40,870 nt of DNA from an uncultured Prevotella sp. (GTDB lineage Bacteria > Bacteroidota > Bacteroidia > Bacteroidales > Bacteroidaceae). Numbering within the stretch: the stretch's first letter is position 1; each line of letters starts with the position of its first letter. The notes under the pieces were generated by a model that was not told the DNA's origin, did not search any database, and worked only from the letters and a program-made list of their open reading frames with translations. Location: assembly GCA_945833995.1 (NCBI GenBank), contig CAMAGM010000007.1, forward strand, positions 1 through 40,870, in the 5' to 3' direction. This document shows, one piece after another, positions 1 through 10,600 of the stretch. The translations under genes were made by a program, and so were the position numbers.

Positions 1-1078
1 CGCGGTTCAGGTCGTTCTCAGCGAATGGCTGAACGCGGCTGCCCTTAGAGTCAGAGGTGATGCGGTCTGCAGAGATGCCGTACTTCTCGGTCAGCATCTT
101 GACTACAGCAGCAGCACGCTGTGCGGCGAGGCGGTCGTTGATCTTGTTGTTACCTGTACCGGCATCAGCATAACCAGTAACCTGTACCTTCTTGTCTGGA
201 TACTTAGTCATGTACTCAACGAGCTCCTTAACCTTAGCTTCCTCAGCCTCAGAAACCTTGCTAACGTTGATTGTGAAGAATACGTCGATGCGCATTGGCT
301 CGACAACCTTAACCTCCTCAACTACAACTGGCTCTGGCTCAACAACAGGCTCTGGCTCTGGCTCAACAACAACTGGTGCTGGAGCTGGAGGAAGAACCTT
401 CTCGTATGACTTGCCGAGGTTGATCTTCAGACCTGCGAGTACGTTGAAGTACCAGTCTGCGTTGCCAGCCTTCTTTGAGTTGTACTTGTCAGAGAGGATG
501 TTTGCGTTACCCTCGATGCCGAGTGCAACAGCGTCGCTGAGACGGAAGTCAACAGCAACACCAGCCTTGCCGACAGGGAGAACCTTTGTGCCGTCCCAGA
601 GGTAAGTCATGTTGTAGCCCTTAGCTGCGATGTCGTTAGCCTCATCGTTGGAGAAACCTATGTTGAGACCACCACCGACGAAAGCAGAAACGTTCATCGT
701 GCGAACTGGGTTGTAGCCACAGAGCAGGTTAGACAGGTTGAACATGAAGTCGATGGTAGGAGAAACATACTTGTACTTGTACTGGATGTTTCCAGGGTTT
801 GCACCATCAGAAACCTGATAGCCGTTGTAGCCACCCTTGCTCTGCCATGCGTTCACGGCGACACGTGCGCCGAAAACAGGGCTGAACTGATAGCCCAGGG
901 CAGCCTGAACGTTAGGAGAGATGAGGTCACCAAACTTAGCCTCACCGAGTGTGTACTGTGCGCCACCCTGCAACTGCAGGAAAGCGTGCTTCTTAAACGT
1001 GTAATCGGCATCCTGTGCCTGTGCTGCGAAGCCAACTGTGAGCAGGGCAGCGACGAGTAAAGTCTTCAATGTCTTCAT
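1..1078 (-). CDS. OmpA-family outer membrane protein (3' end beyond window)
   Basis: This is an outer-membrane beta-barrel protein with a C-terminal OmpA-like peptidoglycan-binding domain, which normally ties the outer membrane to the cell wall. It starts with an N-terminal signal peptide (MKTLKTLLVAALLTVGFAAQAQ, cut after AQA) and a barrel of about 200 residues. A linker rich in Pro, Glu and Val follows, with PEPVVEPEP-like repeats. The OmpA domain then shows a VTGYADAGTGN stretch, an NDRLAAQRA stretch and a final RVQPFAENDLNR. About 359 codons are visible. The stop lies left of the window, and probably only the last part of the OmpA fold is missing. The start at 1078 begins the signal peptide directly. 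The gene lies 30 bp downstream of a small lipoprotein gene on the same strand and probably shares its transcript. Confidence 0.93.
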   Translation of the reverse strand, partial: MKTLKTLLVAALLTVGFAAQAQDADYTFKKHAFLQLQGGAQYTLGEAKFGDLISPNVQAALGYQFSPVFGARVAVNAWQSKGGYNGYQVSDGANPGNIQYKYKYVSPTIDFMFNLSNLLCGYNPVRTMNVSAFVGGGLNIGFSNDEANDIAAKGYNMTYLWDGTKVLPVGKAGVAVDFRLSDAVALGIEGNANILSDKYNSKKAGNADWYFNVLAGLKINLGKSYEKVLPPAPAPVVVEPEPEPVVEPEPVVVEEVKVVEPMRIDVFFTINVSKVSEAEEAKVKELVEYMTKYPDKKVQVTGYADAGTGNNKINDRLAAQRAAAVVKMLTEKYGISADRITSDSKGSRVQPFAENDLNR

Positions 1079-1108
1079 AAACGTAAGTATTTAAATTGTT
1101 GATGATTC

Positions 1109-1504
1109 TCAATGTCCGTTCTTCTTGGCAAACTCTATGCCCTCCTCAAACTGTTTCTGCTCCTCTGGAGTCATTGGCTTTGTAAGGAGCTCCTTTGATG
1201 GGTCATACTTTGCCTCGACCACTGTGCCTTTCTGAGGCATCAGTTTCAGCAGGAGAGCTTTCGCCTTCTTGTCGCGGAGGTCGCCGATGTAGTGAATGGT
1301 AACGGAGTCACCAGCCATAACAGCACCGTTGTCGCAACGAGCCTGCTTAATGTCAAACACGATGTCATACTTGTCGATTGTGGCGACGAGTGTCGTGTCT
1401 GTTGTTTTCTTAACCATTGCCTTAGTGGTCTGGATTTTCTCCTGACAGGAGCTAACCAGCATCACTGCGGCGGCAAATGCCATAATAACAAATTTTCTCT
1501 TCAT
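1109..1504 (-). CDS. small putative lipoprotein, function unknown
   Basis: This encodes a 131-residue protein with a clear lipoprotein signal: a basic N-terminus, a hydrophobic stretch and the lipobox VSSC, with Cys20 as the lipidation site. The remainder is polar, with one strand-rich section around GDSVTIHYIGDL and a charged helical tail ending in KKNGH. I do not recognise a family. GDSVTIHYIG superficially recalls FKBP-type prolyl isomerases, but the protein is too short and lacks the rest of that fold. It precedes the OmpA-family gene by 30 bp in the same direction, so the two are probably co-expressed envelope components. Upstream lie two minus-strand promoter-like elements. Confidence 0.75.
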   Translation of the reverse strand: MKRKFVIMAFAAAVMLVSSCQEKIQTTKAMVKKTTDTTLVATIDKYDIVFDIKQARCDNGAVMAGDSVTIHYIGDLRDKKAKALLLKLMPQKGTVVEAKYDPSKELLTKPMTPEEQKQFEEGIEFAKKNGH

Positions 1505-1625
1505 GATTTAATACCTATTTTAATATTAATTCTACAAATGCTTATACTTGTGGTGACACCAAATGCCATGGGGAATGCAACGAGCAAGCCCATGACAGTG
1601 TGGCGTACAATGCGCCTTTGGGCTG

Positions 1626-1706
1626 CAAAGTTAATACAAAATTTTGAAATACGCTACAACTCAGACGCTTTTTTCGCTTTTTTGCCAATTATTTTGTGCA
1701 AAGATA
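1626..1706 (-). promoter_or_regulatory. candidate promoters for the lipoprotein-OmpA operon
   Basis: Two Bacteroidota -7 elements are visible on the minus strand. TATCTTTG lies at 1706-1699, with GTTG 20 bases upstream at 1730-1727. TAACTTTG lies at 1633-1626. Either would give a leader of roughly 110-190 nt before the lipoprotein start at 1504. The rest of 1505-1771 holds no gene that I can support. A short hairpin (AAACGT at 1758-1763, ACGTTT at 1774-1779) followed by a T-rich run on the minus strand may end the EamA transcript. Confidence 0.5.
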
Positions 1707-1771
1707 GCGTTTTATCGAATTGGCAGCAACGTTTTCGTGATTAAAAAAACTTAATTGAAACGTCTTTTTAA

Positions 1772-2689
1772 TTACGTTTTATCTTTTTCCATATCCTTTC
1801 GGCTCTTACTCTTCGTAACAAGCCTTACGCCAAAGAACACAAGTAGAACCGCCACGGCATGGGTGAGTTTGAACACTCCGAGGCCAGTCAGGACGCTTAC
1901 TACTACTGCGACAAGAGGTTGGACATAGTTATAGACGCTGACCACGGTGGGGCGGAGTACCTGCTGAGCCTGCATGGTGAGGATGTAGCAGAAGAAAGTG
2001 CAGACAACCACGACGAAGGCTGTCTCAAACCATGTCTTGGCGGTTATTTCAGAGAAGGAGATTGCTGCCACGTCGCCAAATGTGAACGGGGTGATGATGA
2101 GTGCTGCGAAGGTGAACATCCACTTGTTGACGGTGAAAACAGAATAGCGCTTTATTAGCTTGTTGAACATCGACAAATAGAATGCGAAGGACAGTTGCGC
2201 AAACATGCAGAGTAGGTCGCCGCGTATGTCGCCAACCTTTGAGCTTTGGGCAGTGGCACTGGTGAGGATGAGCATCAAGGCACCGCTGAACCCCATGAAA
2301 ACGCCACCAGCCTTTTTCGTGGTGATGGGTTCCTTGAGGATTATTGCGGAGAGTATCATGGCGAAGATGGGCATAGACGTGGTGACGATGCTGGAGTTTA
2401 TAGGCGAGGTTATGCTCAGTCCGATGGTATAGCAGCACTGGTTGAGGACAAGGCCGAAGAGACCAGCAAGTCCGAGCAACAGGATGTCCTTCAGCGGTGT
2501 TTTCTCTCTCTTGACGAAGAAGGAGGCAATCCAAAAGAGTATGGCTGCTCCGACAACGCGGAATGTCACCATGTGTATTCCTGTCAGTCCGTGGGTCATG
2601 GCATCCTTGCCTACTGGAGCCATGAGTCCCCAAAAAGCGCATGCCAAGAACATGCTTATATGGGCTAAAAGTGGCTTTTTGTTATCCAT
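1772..2689 (-). CDS. EamA/DMT-family membrane transporter
   Basis: This is a 305-residue integral membrane protein of the drug/metabolite transporter superfamily (EamA). Members export or import small metabolites, and the substrate cannot be told from sequence. About ten hydrophobic helices form two EamA repeats. The first begins MFLACAFWGLMAPVGKDAM and the second begins near GDLLCMFAQLSFAFYLSMF. The C-terminus is basic (LVTKSKSRKDMEKDKT), typical of a cytoplasmic end. An in-frame ATG exists further upstream at 2746. I prefer 2689 (MDNKKP) because a minus-strand TAACTTTG -7 element sits at 2724-2717, downstream of the longer start. The gene is monocistronic and divergent from the ATPase gene. 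Confidence 0.9.
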   Translation of the reverse strand: MDNKKPLLAHISMFLACAFWGLMAPVGKDAMTHGLTGIHMVTFRVVGAAILFWIASFFVKREKTPLKDILLLGLAGLFGLVLNQCCYTIGLSITSPINSSIVTTSMPIFAMILSAIILKEPITTKKAGGVFMGFSGALMLILTSATAQSSKVGDIRGDLLCMFAQLSFAFYLSMFNKLIKRYSVFTVNKWMFTFAALIITPFTFGDVAAISFSEITAKTWFETAFVVVVCTFFCYILTMQAQQVLRPTVVSVYNYVQPLVAVVVSVLTGLGVFKLTHAVAVLLVFFGVRLVTKSKSRKDMEKDKT

Positions 2690-2716
2690 TTTTCTATTTA
2701 TTCTTAAAAAACGGTG

Positions 2717-2724
2717 CAAAGTTA
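2717..2724 (-). promoter_or_regulatory. -7 promoter element of the EamA gene
   Basis: TAACTTTG on the minus strand matches the Bacteroidota -7 consensus TAnnTTTG. It lies 28 bases before the ATG at 2689 and fixes that start over the longer open frame. I see no convincing TTTG at the usual -33 spacing. Confidence 0.55.
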
Positions 2725-2746
2725 TACAATTTATGTCTAAAATCAC

Positions 2747-2754
2747 TATATTTG
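2747..2754 (+). promoter_or_regulatory. -7 promoter element of the ATPase/DUF4435 genes
   Basis: TATATTTG followed by C matches TAnnTTTG and lies 22 bases before the ATG at 2776. It argues against starts further upstream in the same frame, the furthest being at 2641. It is back to back with the EamA promoter, so the two divergent genes share about 85 bp of control DNA. Confidence 0.6.
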
Positions 2755-2775
2755 CAAAAAAATAAAGGATTTATT

Positions 2776-3597
2776 ATGCAGAAATATGCCGACTATATAG
2801 AACAGATAGAGATTGAGTCGCTTTGGAGCGGCACAAGACATATCGTTTGGAACCTTGACCCCAAGGTAAACATACTAAGTGGTGTAAACGGAGTAGGAAA
2901 GAGCACCATATTGAACAAGGTGGTGCGAGGGCTTATCCCAGGCGGTGAGTTTCCGAGCCATCTGCTGAAAGGCGTGCACATAAAGGTCTATCCAAACGAC
3001 GCGCGCTGGATCCGATATGACCACATACGCAGTTTTGACCGTCCGCTGATGAGCAGCGACATGGTGAACAAGATAGTTGATGCCTCTGTGAACACTGAGC
3101 TTGACTGGCAAATCTACCAGTTGCAGCGCAAGTATCTTGACTATCAGGTGAACATCGGCAACCGAATAATCGCCGTGTTGCAGGGCGGAGGACCTGACGC
3201 GGCAGAGAAGGCACAGCTAATATCAGAGCCCAAGTGCAAGTTTCAGGACATGATTGACAGCCTGTTTGCCGAGACGGGAAAGAGGCTGATAAGGAGTCAG
3301 AACGACATTGCTTTCTCGCAGATTGGCGAGCAACTGACACCCTATCAACTGTCGAGCGGCGAGAAGCAAATGCTCGTGATATTGCTCACCGTGCTTATAG
3401 AGGACCATCAGCCATACGTGCTTTTCATGGACGAGCCGGAGGTGAGCCTTCATGTCGATTGGCAGCAGCGGCTCATCGACCTAATCCTTGAGCTTAACCC
3501 CAATGTCCAGATAATCCTTACCACCCATTCGCCTGCCGTAATAATGAATGGGTGGACAGACAGCGTTACGGAGGTTAGTGACATATTGAAGAATTAA
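2776..3597 (+). CDS. ABC-type AAA ATPase (OLD/RecF-like), partner of the DUF4435 protein
   Basis: This is a 273-residue soluble P-loop ATPase of the AAA_15/AAA_21 type. The Walker A motif is GVNGVGKST (residues 36-44). An ABC-like signature LSSGEKQ is at 192-198. Walker B with the catalytic glutamate is VLFMDEPE (about 215-222), and a switch histidine sits in TTHSP (His251). A short helical insertion of about 100 residues lies between Walker A and the signature. There are no membrane segments and no nuclease motif. It is followed after a 7-base tandem repeat by a DUF4435 gene, which is the order of ATPase plus TOPRIM pairs such as PARIS AriA/AriB. At 273 residues it is short for AriA, so equivalence is not shown. 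It could also be a housekeeping ATPase of unknown role. Confidence 0.88.
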   Translation: MQKYADYIEQIEIESLWSGTRHIVWNLDPKVNILSGVNGVGKSTILNKVVRGLIPGGEFPSHLLKGVHIKVYPNDARWIRYDHIRSFDRPLMSSDMVNKIVDASVNTELDWQIYQLQRKYLDYQVNIGNRIIAVLQGGGPDAAEKAQLISEPKCKFQDMIDSLFAETGKRLIRSQNDIAFSQIGEQLTPYQLSSGEKQMLVILLTVLIEDHQPYVLFMDEPEVSLHVDWQQRLIDLILELNPNVQIILTTHSPAVIMNGWTDSVTEVSDILKN

Positions 3598-3660
3598 GAG
3601 TTAAGAGTTAAGAATTAAGAGTTAAGAATTAAGAATTAAAAGTTAAGAATTAAAGGATTA
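3591..3660 (+). repeat. 7-base tandem repeat (GAATTAA/GAGTTAA), nine units
   Basis: Nine consecutive heptamers, five GAATTAA, three GAGTTAA and one AAGTTAA, run from 3591 to 3653. A degenerate tenth unit ends at 3660. The stop codon of the ATPase gene (3595-3597) lies inside the first unit, and the repeat fills the whole gap before the DUF4435 gene. Unit number could vary by slippage and would change the distance between the two genes. Confidence 0.9.
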
Positions 3661-3674
3661 AAGTGGTCTTTAGG

Positions 3675-4697
3675 ATGAGCAGGAGACTGAGTGACAATAT
3701 AACATCCCGATATGTTGAGGCGGCTAACAAGATGACATCAAAGAAGGCGAGGCGAAAGATAGTTGCCTACGTGGAGAGCTATGATGACATACTGTTCTGG
3801 CGAACGGCGCTTGGCCGTTTTGAGGACGAGACACGCTTTTTCGAGGTGATGCTGCCATCGAAAAAGGTGCTTGTTAGGGGTAAGAAATCGGTGCTGATGA
3901 ACTTCATAGGCAACCGTGTGGGACCTGACATGATAGCCTGTGTGGATGCAGACTACGACTATATGCTGCAAGGAAAGACCGAGACATCAAAGCGGATACT
4001 GACGAGCCCTTACGTGTTCCACACCTATGTCTATGCCATAGAGAATTTCCAATGCTATGCCGAAAGTCTGCACAATGTTGCCGTTATGGTGACTCTCAAC
4101 GACCATGCCATATTCGACTTCAAACGCTTTCTCCGCGAATATTCCGAGATTTGCTATCCGTTGTTCGTATGGTCGGTTTGGGCGTATAGGGCGGGGTGTT
4201 ACATGGAATTCTCACTTAGCGATTTTGACAGGGTGGTGGAACTTGGTGGCTTCAACCTGCAGACACCAACGGCATCGCTTGAGCATTTGCGGCACAAGGT
4301 GGAAAGGAAAACACACTGGTTGCAACAACACTATCCCAAGCACTGTGCCATGGTGGCTGCGCTTGACAAGGAGATGCGCGAGGACCTTGGTGTCACGCCA
4401 CAGACCACCTATCTATATATGCATGGACACCATGTGTTTGACACCATCGTAGCTCCGATAATGACCAAGGTGTGCAACCGTCTGCGCATGGAGCGCGAGA
4501 CGGAAATAAGCCGAACGGCAGTACACAAGACCCAGATGCACAACGAGTTGTCGTGCTACGAGAACAGCCTTGCTGACGTGAAAATGATGATGAAGAAGAA
4601 TTTAGGCTATATGGCCTGTCCACAGTTCATGCGGTTGCAGGAAGACGTGGAGCGCTATCTCGTCAAGGAGAACTTGAGCGAGAGTCCGAAGTCTTGA
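3675..4697 (+). CDS. DUF4435 domain protein with TOPRIM-like acidic residues
   Basis: This is a soluble 340-residue protein that I recognise as DUF4435, a family with a TOPRIM-like fold. A strand ending in AYVESYDD supplies Glu34. The strand IACVDADYDY supplies Asp91 and Asp93, matching the E plus DxD metal-binding pattern of TOPRIM nucleases. The Asp pair is followed by a segment around YVYAIENFQCY that I associate with this family. I chose ATG 3675 over the in-frame GTG at 3663. The partner ATPase lies 77 bp upstream. In PARIS defence, AriB (DUF4435) is the TOPRIM effector nuclease held by the AriA ATPase, so a similar role is an inference. The last 43 bases overlap the end of sprA on the other strand. 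Confidence 0.85.
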   Translation: MSRRLSDNITSRYVEAANKMTSKKARRKIVAYVESYDDILFWRTALGRFEDETRFFEVMLPSKKVLVRGKKSVLMNFIGNRVGPDMIACVDADYDYMLQGKTETSKRILTSPYVFHTYVYAIENFQCYAESLHNVAVMVTLNDHAIFDFKRFLREYSEICYPLFVWSVWAYRAGCYMEFSLSDFDRVVELGGFNLQTPTASLEHLRHKVERKTHWLQQHYPKHCAMVAALDKEMREDLGVTPQTTYLYMHGHHVFDTIVAPIMTKVCNRLRMERETEISRTAVHKTQMHNELSCYENSLADVKMMMKKNLGYMACPQFMRLQEDVERYLVKENLSESPKS

Positions 4698-7600
4698 GTC
4701 GTTGTCGGATAGCTGCTGCTGGCAAGCAGTGGCGTGTTTGTCTGACGGTCGTAGTAGGCGCTTACGGTGAGTAGGCGCGAGAGGGTGTAGTCTGCCATGA
4801 ACGAGAGTTTGAAGGCTGAGTTGCCGCTGCTTGCCGAGCTTGTCACGGTGGCTATGTCGCGCGTTATGGATGCCTGCTTGCGGAAAGAGAAGTCGAGACG
4901 GAGGTTGAGGTCGTGGTTTACGCCCGTCTTCCTCGTCGTGCTAACCGACGTTTTACTCTCCGCCTGCTTGTTGCCAGTCTGTGCTTTCTTTATCTTTCGC
5001 GATGCCTTTCCTGAGAATAGATTGAAATTGCTAATCTTGTAAGCCATGCCAACGACCCAGTCCTTACTCAATGCCTCGTTTATCTGTATGCTGGTCATGC
5101 TGAGGCTCAACACTCGTGTTGTTCGGTATTCGAGCTTGCAGGTCATATTGTTTTGCAATGTCACGTCGAAGCCCAATAGTGGGGCGAACGACTCGTTGAT
5201 GCTCACCGTGCTGATGTTATACATCGAGTTTGGTACAGGATTGCCTGTTGAGGCATCGGTGATGAATCCAAGCCCGTTCATGTATTCCTGGAAGGTGCTG
5301 TAAGAGGCATAGCTGCCTACTGCGAACACGCTCTTGTAGGCATGCCTTAAGGTGATGCTCTTGAAATGGTCACGCAGCCAAGGTATTCTTGTCAGTCCCG
5401 TGTAGCGTAGCGACCAGTTTGGCAGCATTCGCTTAAGGGCGGGGAAGATGTCGAGTGACGAGCCACTGCCTACGGTGTAGGTAGAGAGGAATGCGGGAAT
5501 GAGCACGTCGGCACTGTATTGGCGTACTTGTCCGAGGTCAGGATTGAACTTCGAGCCTCCTATCACGGTGCCGTTGTTGTCTATCATGCCCTTTGGATAG
5601 ACAGCATCGGCATATTGTGCCTCAACGCGGTTGCGGAATCCCTCAAGCGACGAGCAGAAGCGCTCAAAGGACTTTGACTTATAGCCATTGTTGGCGTTGC
5701 CCATTCCCTCAAGGGCACTGTTGAGGCTAATGGTGGTCATCGAGAACGAGCCGCTATGGGTCGTTGGCATTCCCTCGTACATATATTGCACGCTCCGTGC
5801 CTTGTTCACCGTGCGGCTTGCGTTGAGGTCTATTTTCAGGTCGCGCAGTGGTTCAAGTGTCATTCGCAACTGAAGGTCCTCGGTGGTGCTTATAGTGGCA
5901 GGCGTGGCAAGACTGTCGGCACAGAGCAGCCAACCATTGTCGAGCGCCTTGTCGAGATAGCTGTCGCCTGCGAGCCCGAATGCGAAGTCAAGTCCCGGTG
6001 CCATTATGTCGCCTGTGCGTTGCCCCAACATGTCGCCCACCGATGGAACGAATCCAGGTATGCTCATAGCCCTTTGGCTGCGGTAGGAGATGTTGAGGTT
6101 GCGTGCCATCATAAGGAAGCGCGACACCTGTTGCAGTGGATTGTACCACCACTGGTCGTCAAGCGGTTTTTTGGGCGTTACACTCACTTTCACCGTAACG
6201 GTGTCGAGGTTGCGTATGACAATGGTGTTGTCGTCCTTCACCTTATACCTTATATTATATATGTGTCCGTCGCGTGTCTTCGCCGTAACCACCAGTCTGC
6301 GGCTTTTCTTGTTATGCCTGATGGTTGTCGTGGTGTCGTTCTTCAGTGTCACTTCCTTCTCGAAGGTGTTCTTGTTCAGGGGTAATTTGGCATTCTGCTT
6401 CTCGTCCTCCTTCGATTCTTTTATTCCTCCTGGCATCTTTCCGTTGTCAGGCTTGGTGTTTGTATTCCCACGTCTCAGCGAGTTTGTCCGTCGTGTGGAG
6501 GCAGATGTGCTTGAACTCTTCTTGAAGCGTTCGTTAGTCTTCTTTAGGAAAGGGAAGAGGTTGTAGAACGACTCAAGGTTTAGCGTCGATGTAAGATTCA
6601 GGTTGCTATTGTTGCTTATGGTGTTGCCAAGCGATGTGCCATTGTCCATCTCTGAGCCACGGAGCCAAGAGTATGTGGCGTTGTATGTGGCATTTGCGTT
6701 GAGCCAGTTGAGTATTGGCAACTTGTTGAGCGGCAATTGGTATGACGACGTGAACGATTGCTGGTATTCGAGAGGCGTGCCAAGATTGCGAAGGCTTCTG
6801 CCCACGGAGTCTTTCCATGCGTGGTATTCGTCGGGATAGAGATCCTTGTTCACTGCCATATATGGCTCCTCCACTTCTGCATGGGTCGCACTTTGGAACG
6901 AGGCGTGTAGGTTTTTCGTAAGGTCCCAACGCATTGAGAACTCACGGTTCCAAAGGAACTGCTGGCTGAACGTGAGTGGCAGTTTTGAACCCGATGCCAT
7001 CTCCAGGTCACGCTCCTGCATCTCATAGTAGTTGCGCAAAAGCTCGCTGTTGAACGTTATGCTCTGTGGCAGGTAGTTGAGACCTATTGCCTTAGGGAAC
7101 GCCAACCACTTGCTCTTGCCCTTCATGTTGCGGAATGGCTCAAAGGTCTTATATACGGGCGAGTAGCTATAGTTGAACACACCACGCCACTGGTCCTCAC
7201 GTTCCCATGCCGTCGTCTCGCCTGTGTTGTAGCGGTGGGCGTGGCTATAGCTGAAGGAGAAGTTGGCTGGGTCGTAGGGCATGGGGTGACGCTTGGTCTT
7301 TATGCCCACACGAACGTTGGACAAAGAGAAGTTTGTCGTTGTGGATTTCGTCACGGCAATCGCCTCTATCGAGTCGCGCTCGTTGCGGTCTATTGCCGAC
7401 TCAAGCGCATCTTCGAGCAACATGTCGGTGTCGAGTGGATTATATCGTGGGCGGGTCTCCTCTTTCGTCACAGAATAGTAGAGCGGGGCAGTAACCTTCG
7501 CCTTATCGGGGAACAGCTTGCCAAGTTCGAGGTTGGCAGTGAGGCTATAGGTCTTGTAGTCGTCAGTGGAACGTTGTGCCACACCTTCCTCCAGCCCTCC

Positions 7601-10600
7601 AAAACCGTCGGTCATGATGCGTCCAGAGAGGTTGACCGTTCCGAAATCAGAGAGTTGCACGTTCAATGCCCCTGAGGCAGCCCAACCTCCCTTGTTGTTC
7701 ACTTCGAGCAGTCGCATCTCGTTCACCCACACTTCTCCCGACTTCATGCCCGATGAGATGTTCCTCACACCGATGAGAATGGTCTTTATCTCGCCAATCG
7801 AGGGGTTGCCCATGATGGTCATCTTGTTGCTGGGGCGGTCCTCGTCGTAGTTGCTGAATTCACGGTTGTATGCCGCTCCTCCATTGGCACGGGCAATGTT
7901 GCGTGCCTTTTTCAGCTTTACGAGTTTTGTCAGTTCAAGGTCGAGCAGGTTTTCCTCAGGCCAGACAATCTTGCGGCTCTCTGCCGAGCGGTAGTCATAT
8001 TTGCCCTCGGGGGTCAGTTTTAAAGGGATCTCATACTCGTAGTAGTTGTTGCGGTAGTCGCTGCCAAGGCGTATGAACAGTGCGAGTTGGTCGTTTTGCA
8101 GCTGTGTGGTGTTCTGCTGTAGTGCGTTGGCATGTACAAACATCTGCAAACGCTTGTACTGTCGCAAGTCGAGCGTTGTAGTCTTATAGACAGCCTTTGC
8201 CTCGCCGTGCTGCAGATTCTTCACCGTAAGGTTCAGTGCCTGCTCGTTGTTCTCCACGAGTTGTGGCTGCGATGGGTCAGTCACACGGCTGATGCCTGGG
8301 GGCAGCACGTAGTTCACTGGTGTCTTGTCGGTGTGCTCCTCTATGTTCACCGCACTTGTCTCGAGTGTTCCGCTTGAAGCCGATACTTGAGCACCAAGTT
8401 CCTGCTCGAATGTCCTCCATTCGCCACGCACGAGGTCGAGACTGCCGAAACGCAGTATTATCGGACGCTCAAAATTTGTTAGGAACATGCGCACGAACCT
8501 AACGCTCGTGAGGTCGCTGATAGAGCCAATCTTGTCGCGGTTGGCGGAATTTAGGGGAATGCGGAACTTATACCAGTTCACCTTCTCTTTCTTTCCATTG
8601 CGCAAAGGAGCCAATGCCTCGCGTATTTCGCTGAGATAGTTCTGTCCTATGCGGCTCTCATCGAAATCCTCTGGCCGTAGGCTTATCTTGTACTGATAAT
8701 AGCGCTCATACTCGTTGAGGGTGTAGTCCTGGTTGATGTCCTCAACGTCGGGCGTAGTCTTGTAGGATGTGTCGTAGCCCTCGGTCTGAGTGTCGTTGTC
8801 GGGAGAGTTGCCCTGCGGGTTGTTTATACGCTTATAGCGTTCCAGTATTGTAGCCTTGCGCTCGTCAAGATCTCTTCCTCGGAAATAGTGGTAGTTGTCG
8901 TTGGCTGGATCTTTTTGCCATGCTGTCCTCACGCTGTCGTTGGTTATGGTCTGGGCAAAGGCTCGGAAATCGGCATAGCTGTCGAAGGTCTGCTCCTCAG
9001 CATCAGTTAGTCCGTTGTATCCCACGTCCTGTTTCTCGCGTGCCCCGGTAGTAGTGGCAAAGGCATAGGTTTGCGTTGCCTGTACCGGTATTTTTCCCCA
9101 TTGCGTGGTGGTGAAGCTGCTTGTGCCATCAACAGGCATTCCGCTCTCGTAGAATTTCTTTCCGTCGCGCAGAATATCCTCGCTCACCTCGCCAAGATTG
9201 ATGTAGAGGTCGCCGCCATAGAGTGATGCGTCGGCTTGGTCACGGGTGTAGATGAAGGGGTCGAGCAGCCAAAACTCCACATACTCGATGTTGGCAGTCT
9301 CAAAGTCGTTGGTGTCGAGCTTCCGCATCATTCCTGCCCATTTCGTCTGTGGGTTTGGCAGTGAACCGTCGGTATTCATCTGTGTGGAGAAATTGTAAGG
9401 ACCGCGTTCGGTAGGATAATAGGCAAGGTTGAGTATGGAGAGTGTCGAGGTCGCCCCATTGTAGGTGCTTTGGTCGCGGTTGGGGTAAAGCTCGCTCACA
9501 TAAATCTCACGGATGTAGTGGTTGGAGAGTTGCTCAAGGTCGCTCTTGATGTGGGCAGGAGTAAGCGACGAGGAACGGTAGGTGAACAGTGGGTCGATGG
9601 TGTACCAAGCCATTTGGGCGCGGTTGAAACCACTTGACAGTCCGTTGTTGTCATCATGCTCGGGGAAAAGCGATGGGACGCTTGACAACACCCATGACTT
9701 CGGGTCGCTGATGTCGATGTTGTTCTTTGCGTCCTCAAAGTCGTCAATGTATGATGCGTTGTCCTGTGTTCCGCTTGCTTGTCCAGCTATGAGTTGCGCA
9801 AACTCTCCCGTGAACGAGATATAGGAGGGTTTGGTCAAGTGGAGCAATGGCAACTTGTCGAGCATGTCGGTAAGCCACTGGCTCTCGTGCTTCCAGTTGA
9901 TGTTGGCTCCCCAAAGGATGTTGTTTAGGGGCTCACTGCCCATAGACACTTTAGAGGTCAGTGTCTGCTCATATAGCCGCTGGAATGTTCCGCCAATCTG
10001 CAAGTCCTTGGTGAAGTCGTATTCCCAGTTCAGACCAAACATTGTCTTTCGTTGCATTCCGTATTCTGTGTCGCTCTCTAACGATACGTTCACCGATGTG
10101 CCTGCGTCGATTATGCTTTGATTGAGGATTGTCACCTCGCCTGCCGAATAGTCAACGCTATAGTCGCTGCCTTCCGTCAACACCATGCCTCCAGCAGTAA
10201 CCACGACGGAGCCTCGTGGCACGTTGTAGGCACCGAGTGATATTACGTTTGCCGACGAGCCCTTGAATTGTCCTGTGAGCAGGAACTTGTTTTTTGTCGT
10301 GAGTTGTTTGGCTGTGGTGCGGGTGTTGTCATATAGTTCCCTAAAACTGAATTGCTCTGCCTTGGCACTGTCCATGCCCGCAGCCTTCAGTTGGTTGAAC
10401 AGATATGAGCCAAAAGGCTCAACCTTAGGGAAAAACACCCTTCCGTTGCTCACGGTGTAGCCTTCCACATAGTCGAAATATCCGTTGGGGTTGGGTTTGT
10501 CGTTGTCGTCGAGGCGGTCAGCTCCCAACAGTCTGACGAGGGTCTGCTGTTTGACCTCCTGTACGGGTATGTAGTTGAGATACACACCTGTAGTATCGCT

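Noticed and set aside
3591..3660. Tandem units considered as a CRISPR-like array
   Set aside because: Units are 7 bases and contiguous with no spacers and no cas genes nearby.
5756..6385. 209-codon plus-strand open frame inside sprA
   Set aside because: Antisense shadow of the SprA barrel coding region with no recognisable domain.
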